A DNA stretch of 64,000 nt. Source: DTU015 sp964641455 (GTDB lineage: Bacteria > Bacillota > Sulfobacillia > Fermentithermobacillales > Fermentithermobacillaceae). The notes under the pieces are model-generated. The model was given only the letters and a program-made list of their open reading frames with translations. It made no database searches and was not told the DNA's origin. Shown here one piece after another: positions 62,149 to 64,000 of this stretch (positions are counted from its first letter, which is position 1; every line of letters begins with the position of its first letter). Made by a program: the position numbers and the translations under genes. The stretch spans positions 15,896 to 79,895 of the forward strand of contig CAZXLH010000005.1 in NCBI GenBank assembly GCA_964641455.1. Direction: 5' to 3'.

Positions 62149-62485
62149 TTTTCGGTTCCTCCTTCTCAACTTGTCATCCCAAAAGACCAAAATACTACTA
62201 GTAGCGTATTCCTTATATATGCTGATTGTCAAGCATGATTTGTTGATAATTACCATAACATGCAGGGGGAAACCGGCCCCTCAAAATTCTCTTGATTTTT
62301 TTGATTTGGTCTCTAGCAGCATGTTCTGAAGGTTTTCAATTGATAAGCCACAGACAATGCTCTATAATCTTTGACGCCCTCAAAGTTGACAAGTTATAAT
62401 TCAGTGTGATGTATATTTGGGTCTTTTGGGATTAGTGGATATAGAGAATACATGGAACATTATTATACCCGGAGGTCATGAGCAA
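62149..62485. other. Divergent promoter region, radical SAM gene / degV
   Basis: Plus-strand promoter for degV: TTGACG (62371-62376), 18-base spacer, TATAAT (62395-62400). Minus-strand TTGACA lies near 62233-62228, upstream of the palindrome CTACTAGTAG at 62195-62204. The palindrome would fall over or just beyond the -10 region of the radical SAM gene and is a likely operator. Confidence 0.6.
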
Positions 62486-63337
62486 ATGCCATCAGTGAAG
62501 ATTGTGACTGACAGTGCCTGTGATATAGAACCGCACTATCTTGAAAGTTTAGGCGTTACCGTGGTTCCGCTCACAGTCCGGTTTGGGCAAGAGTCTTACA
62601 TAGATAATTATGAAATGCGTGGAAAAATTTTTTACGATAAACTCAGAACATCTGACGTTCTTCCAAGAACGTCGTCGCCTTCAGTAGGGGATTTTCAAAA
62701 AGTTTTTGAAGAACTCACTGCTGACGGCTCAGGGGTAGTTGCGATTCTCTTGTCTGAGGTTCTCAGTGGAACATACCAGGCCGCACAAATGGCTGCATCT
62801 ATGTTGCCTGACAGGAAAATAGCCATTATTAACTCGAAGACGGCATCGGTAGGGTATGGCCTGATTGTACTTGAAGCGCGTGACCTGGCAGAGCAAGGAG
62901 TAGGTTTTGAGGGCGTGCGGGATGCCGCCCAGGCAATGGTTGACAGGCTGGTCACAGTGTACGCTGTTGATACTTTAGATTACCTTTATAAGAACGGCCG
63001 CATAGGCAGGGCAATACATTTTTGGGGTTCCATGCTCAGCATGAAACCTATTTTGATACTGGATCCTGAAGGTTACGTGTCGGGCCTTGACCGGGTGCGC
63101 GGAAAGGCAAAGGTGATTCCCAGGCTAATTGAACTTGCAGGGGAGAGGGTTCCTTTTGGAAGCAAAATAAAATTAGGCATGTGCCATGCTGATGTTCCAG
63201 AGGAAGGAGCCCAATTGGTAGCTGCGGCTAAAGAAAAGTGGAATGTAGTAAGAACAGTAGAGACGGACATAGGTGGAGTAATCGGTATACACAATGGGCC
63301 GGGAACCTTAGCATTGATCATTCTACCGGTCGAGTGA
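62486..63337 (+). CDS. DegV family fatty-acid-binding protein
   Basis: 283 residues. KIVTDSACDIEP at the N terminus, LPRTSSPSVGDF, ILLSEVLSGTYQAA, NSKTASVGYG, and DTLDYLYKNGRIGRA are the DegV (FakB) family markers. These bind a fatty acid in the cytoplasm and present it to the kinase FakA. Start ATG 62486, nine bases after GGAGGT; the frame continues upstream to 62417 without a site. No fakA is near. Confidence 0.92.
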   Translation: MPSVKIVTDSACDIEPHYLESLGVTVVPLTVRFGQESYIDNYEMRGKIFYDKLRTSDVLPRTSSPSVGDFQKVFEELTADGSGVVAILLSEVLSGTYQAAQMAASMLPDRKIAIINSKTASVGYGLIVLEARDLAEQGVGFEGVRDAAQAMVDRLVTVYAVDTLDYLYKNGRIGRAIHFWGSMLSMKPILILDPEGYVSGLDRVRGKAKVIPRLIELAGERVPFGSKIKLGMCHADVPEEGAQLVAAAKEKWNVVRTVETDIGGVIGIHNGPGTLALIILPVE

Positions 63338-63432
63338 TTCCTATTAAACAGGGTTAACCGGGCTTAGGAGAAATAATGAATATGCCGAATGTGTTTCGTA
63401 TCATGATTTGGCGACAAATATGCCGGTTTACC

Positions 63433-63461
63433 TTGACCGCATACCGCGTTTTTAGTAAAAT
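63433..63461 (+). promoter_or_regulatory. Promoter of the tRNA cluster
   Basis: TTGACC at 63433-63438, 17-base spacer, TAAAAT at 63456-63461, about 30 bases before the first tRNA. Confidence 0.7.
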
Positions 63462-63491
63462 ATCACGTGCGGCCATAAAGGGATCTGATTT

Positions 63492-63565
<74 letters not shown>

Positions 63566-63566
63566 C

Positions 63567-63642
63567 GCGCCTGTAGCTCAGGGGATAGAGCACCTGCCTT
63601 CTAAGCAGGGAGTCGCAGGTTCGATTCCTGCCAGGCGCGCCA
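63567..63642 (+). tRNA. tRNA-Arg (TCT)
   Basis: Acceptor GCGCCTG pairs with CAGGCGC; anticodon loop CTTCTAA between CCTGC and GCAGG; CCA encoded. One base after tRNA-Gly. Confidence 0.95.
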
Positions 63643-63661
63643 TCTATGAATGTGAAAATGT

Positions 63662-63739
63662 GGTGGATGTAGCTCAGCCGGTTAGAGCGCCAGGTTGTGG
63701 CCCTGGAGGTCGGGGGTTCAAGTCCCCTCATTCACCCCA
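63662..63739 (+). tRNA. tRNA-His (GTG)
   Basis: Anticodon loop TTGTGGC between CCAGG and CCTGG. The extra G at position -1 (63662) faces C73, the identity mark of tRNA-His. CCA encoded. Confidence 0.95.
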
Positions 63740-63766
63740 AATTATTACGCTTGGGTGTGCAAATTT

Positions 63767-63843
63767 GCGCCCGTAGCTCAATTGGATAGAGCCGCAGACT
63801 TCGGATCTGAAGGCTACAGGTTCGAGTCCTGTCGGGCGCGCCA
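63767..63843 (+). tRNA. tRNA-Arg (TCG)
   Basis: Acceptor GCGCCCG pairs with CGGGCGC; anticodon loop CTTCGGA gives TCG; the outermost anticodon-stem pair is a G-A mismatch. CCA encoded. Confidence 0.92.
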
Positions 63844-63845
63844 GA

Positions 63846-63920
63846 TGGGGCGTCGCCAAGCGGTAAGGCATCAGCCTTTGGAGCTGACAAACGCAGGTTC
63901 GAATCCTGCCGCCCCAGCCA
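63846..63920 (+). tRNA. tRNA-Gln (TTG)
   Basis: Acceptor TGGGGCG pairs with CGCCCCA; anticodon loop CTTTGGA gives TTG; U1-A72 pair typical of tRNA-Gln. CCA encoded. Confidence 0.95.
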
Positions 63921-63924
63921 GTGT

Positions 63925-63999
63925 GGGCCATTAGCTCAGGGGTAGAGCACCCGCCTTTTAAGCGGGGAGTCGATGGTTCGAATCCATCATGGCCCACCA
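63925..63999 (+). tRNA. tRNA-Lys (TTT)
   Basis: Acceptor GGGCCAT pairs with ATGGCCC; anticodon loop CTTTTAA between CCCGC and GCGGG; CCA encoded. The cluster may continue past the window. Confidence 0.95.
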
Positions 64000-64000
64000 T

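Noticed and set aside
63695..64000. Plus- and minus-strand frames over the tRNA cluster
   Set aside because: All are shadows of the tRNA-Arg, -Gln and -Lys genes.

Overview
The window looks like chromosomal DNA of an anaerobic, amino-acid-using, Gram-positive bacterium of the Clostridia/Peptococcaceae type. This is judged from strong AGGAGG ribosome binding sites, many GTG and TTG starts, a tRNA-Trp T-box, a c-di-AMP riboswitch, an S-layer (SLH) protein, a GerMN spore-germination-type lipoprotein, a DegV protein and a dense tRNA cluster. No rRNA, phage, transposase, CRISPR array or integrase was seen. Genus and species cannot be named from the sequence alone.

Layout. (1) 0.4-8.8 kb: a D-amino-acid/peptide catabolic block with an N-acyl-D-amino-acid deacylase, a GntR regulator, an AtuA-like protein with its DUF4387 partner, a DASS/SLC13-type permease and an ornithine-racemase-like PLP enzyme; a convergent D-Ala-D-Ala-ligase-like ATP-grasp gene follows. 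(2) 8.8-21 kb: a PflX-type radical SAM protein, a sensor-like membrane protein without a kinase, a TldD/TldE pair, an SLH protein, and a NifX/DUF5320/twin ferredoxin-MinD ATPase cluster. Three of the gaps here hold different tandem repeats (periods about 54, 113 and 53 bp), and one repeat family occurs in two gaps. (3) 21-28.2 kb: a GerMN lipoprotein, dapB, two poorly understood small genes, a second TldD/TldE pair and a NUDIX hydrolase. (4) 28.7-36.7 kb: a kinase-like gene, then a minus-strand cluster that begins with a molybdenum-cofactor (Moco) riboswitch-like leader and encodes a lipoprotein with two sulfite-oxidase-fold (SUOX) domains, a metallophosphoesterase lipoprotein ending in a similar domain, a YkoE-like ECF substrate-binding subunit ending in a similar domain, and one polypeptide that fuses both ECF ATPases to the EcfT subunit. 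I consider this the best candidate for an undescribed system: possible uptake or sensing of Moco, molybdopterin or a related pterin. (5) 36.9-37.3 kb: seven DnaA-box-like 9-mers in one orientation, in a gap. (6) 37.4-41.9 kb: a c-di-AMP riboswitch with a consensus sigma-A promoter, upstream of an ATP-grasp ligase (apparently a CTG start), an opine-dehydrogenase-family enzyme and a cobalamin-dependent mutase-like protein. (7) 42.1-51 kb: a DUF378 protein and a complete Tad/Flp pilus operon. (8) 51-64 kb: a TyrR-like regulator divergent from tyrosine phenol-lyase, a 7TM-GGDEF cyclase, a ParB/SerK-like protein next to a T-box(Trp)-controlled trpB2, CheX, an HTH regulator with a SPASM-like radical SAM protein, DegV, and six tRNA genes (Gly, Arg, His, Arg, Gln, Lys) reaching the window edge.

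Two threads run across the window. Amino-acid handling recurs: D-amino acids, tyrosine, tryptophan, diaminopimelate, opines. Low-complexity hydrophilic insertions interrupt many otherwise conserved enzymes. All assignments come from reading motifs by eye; no database search was possible.
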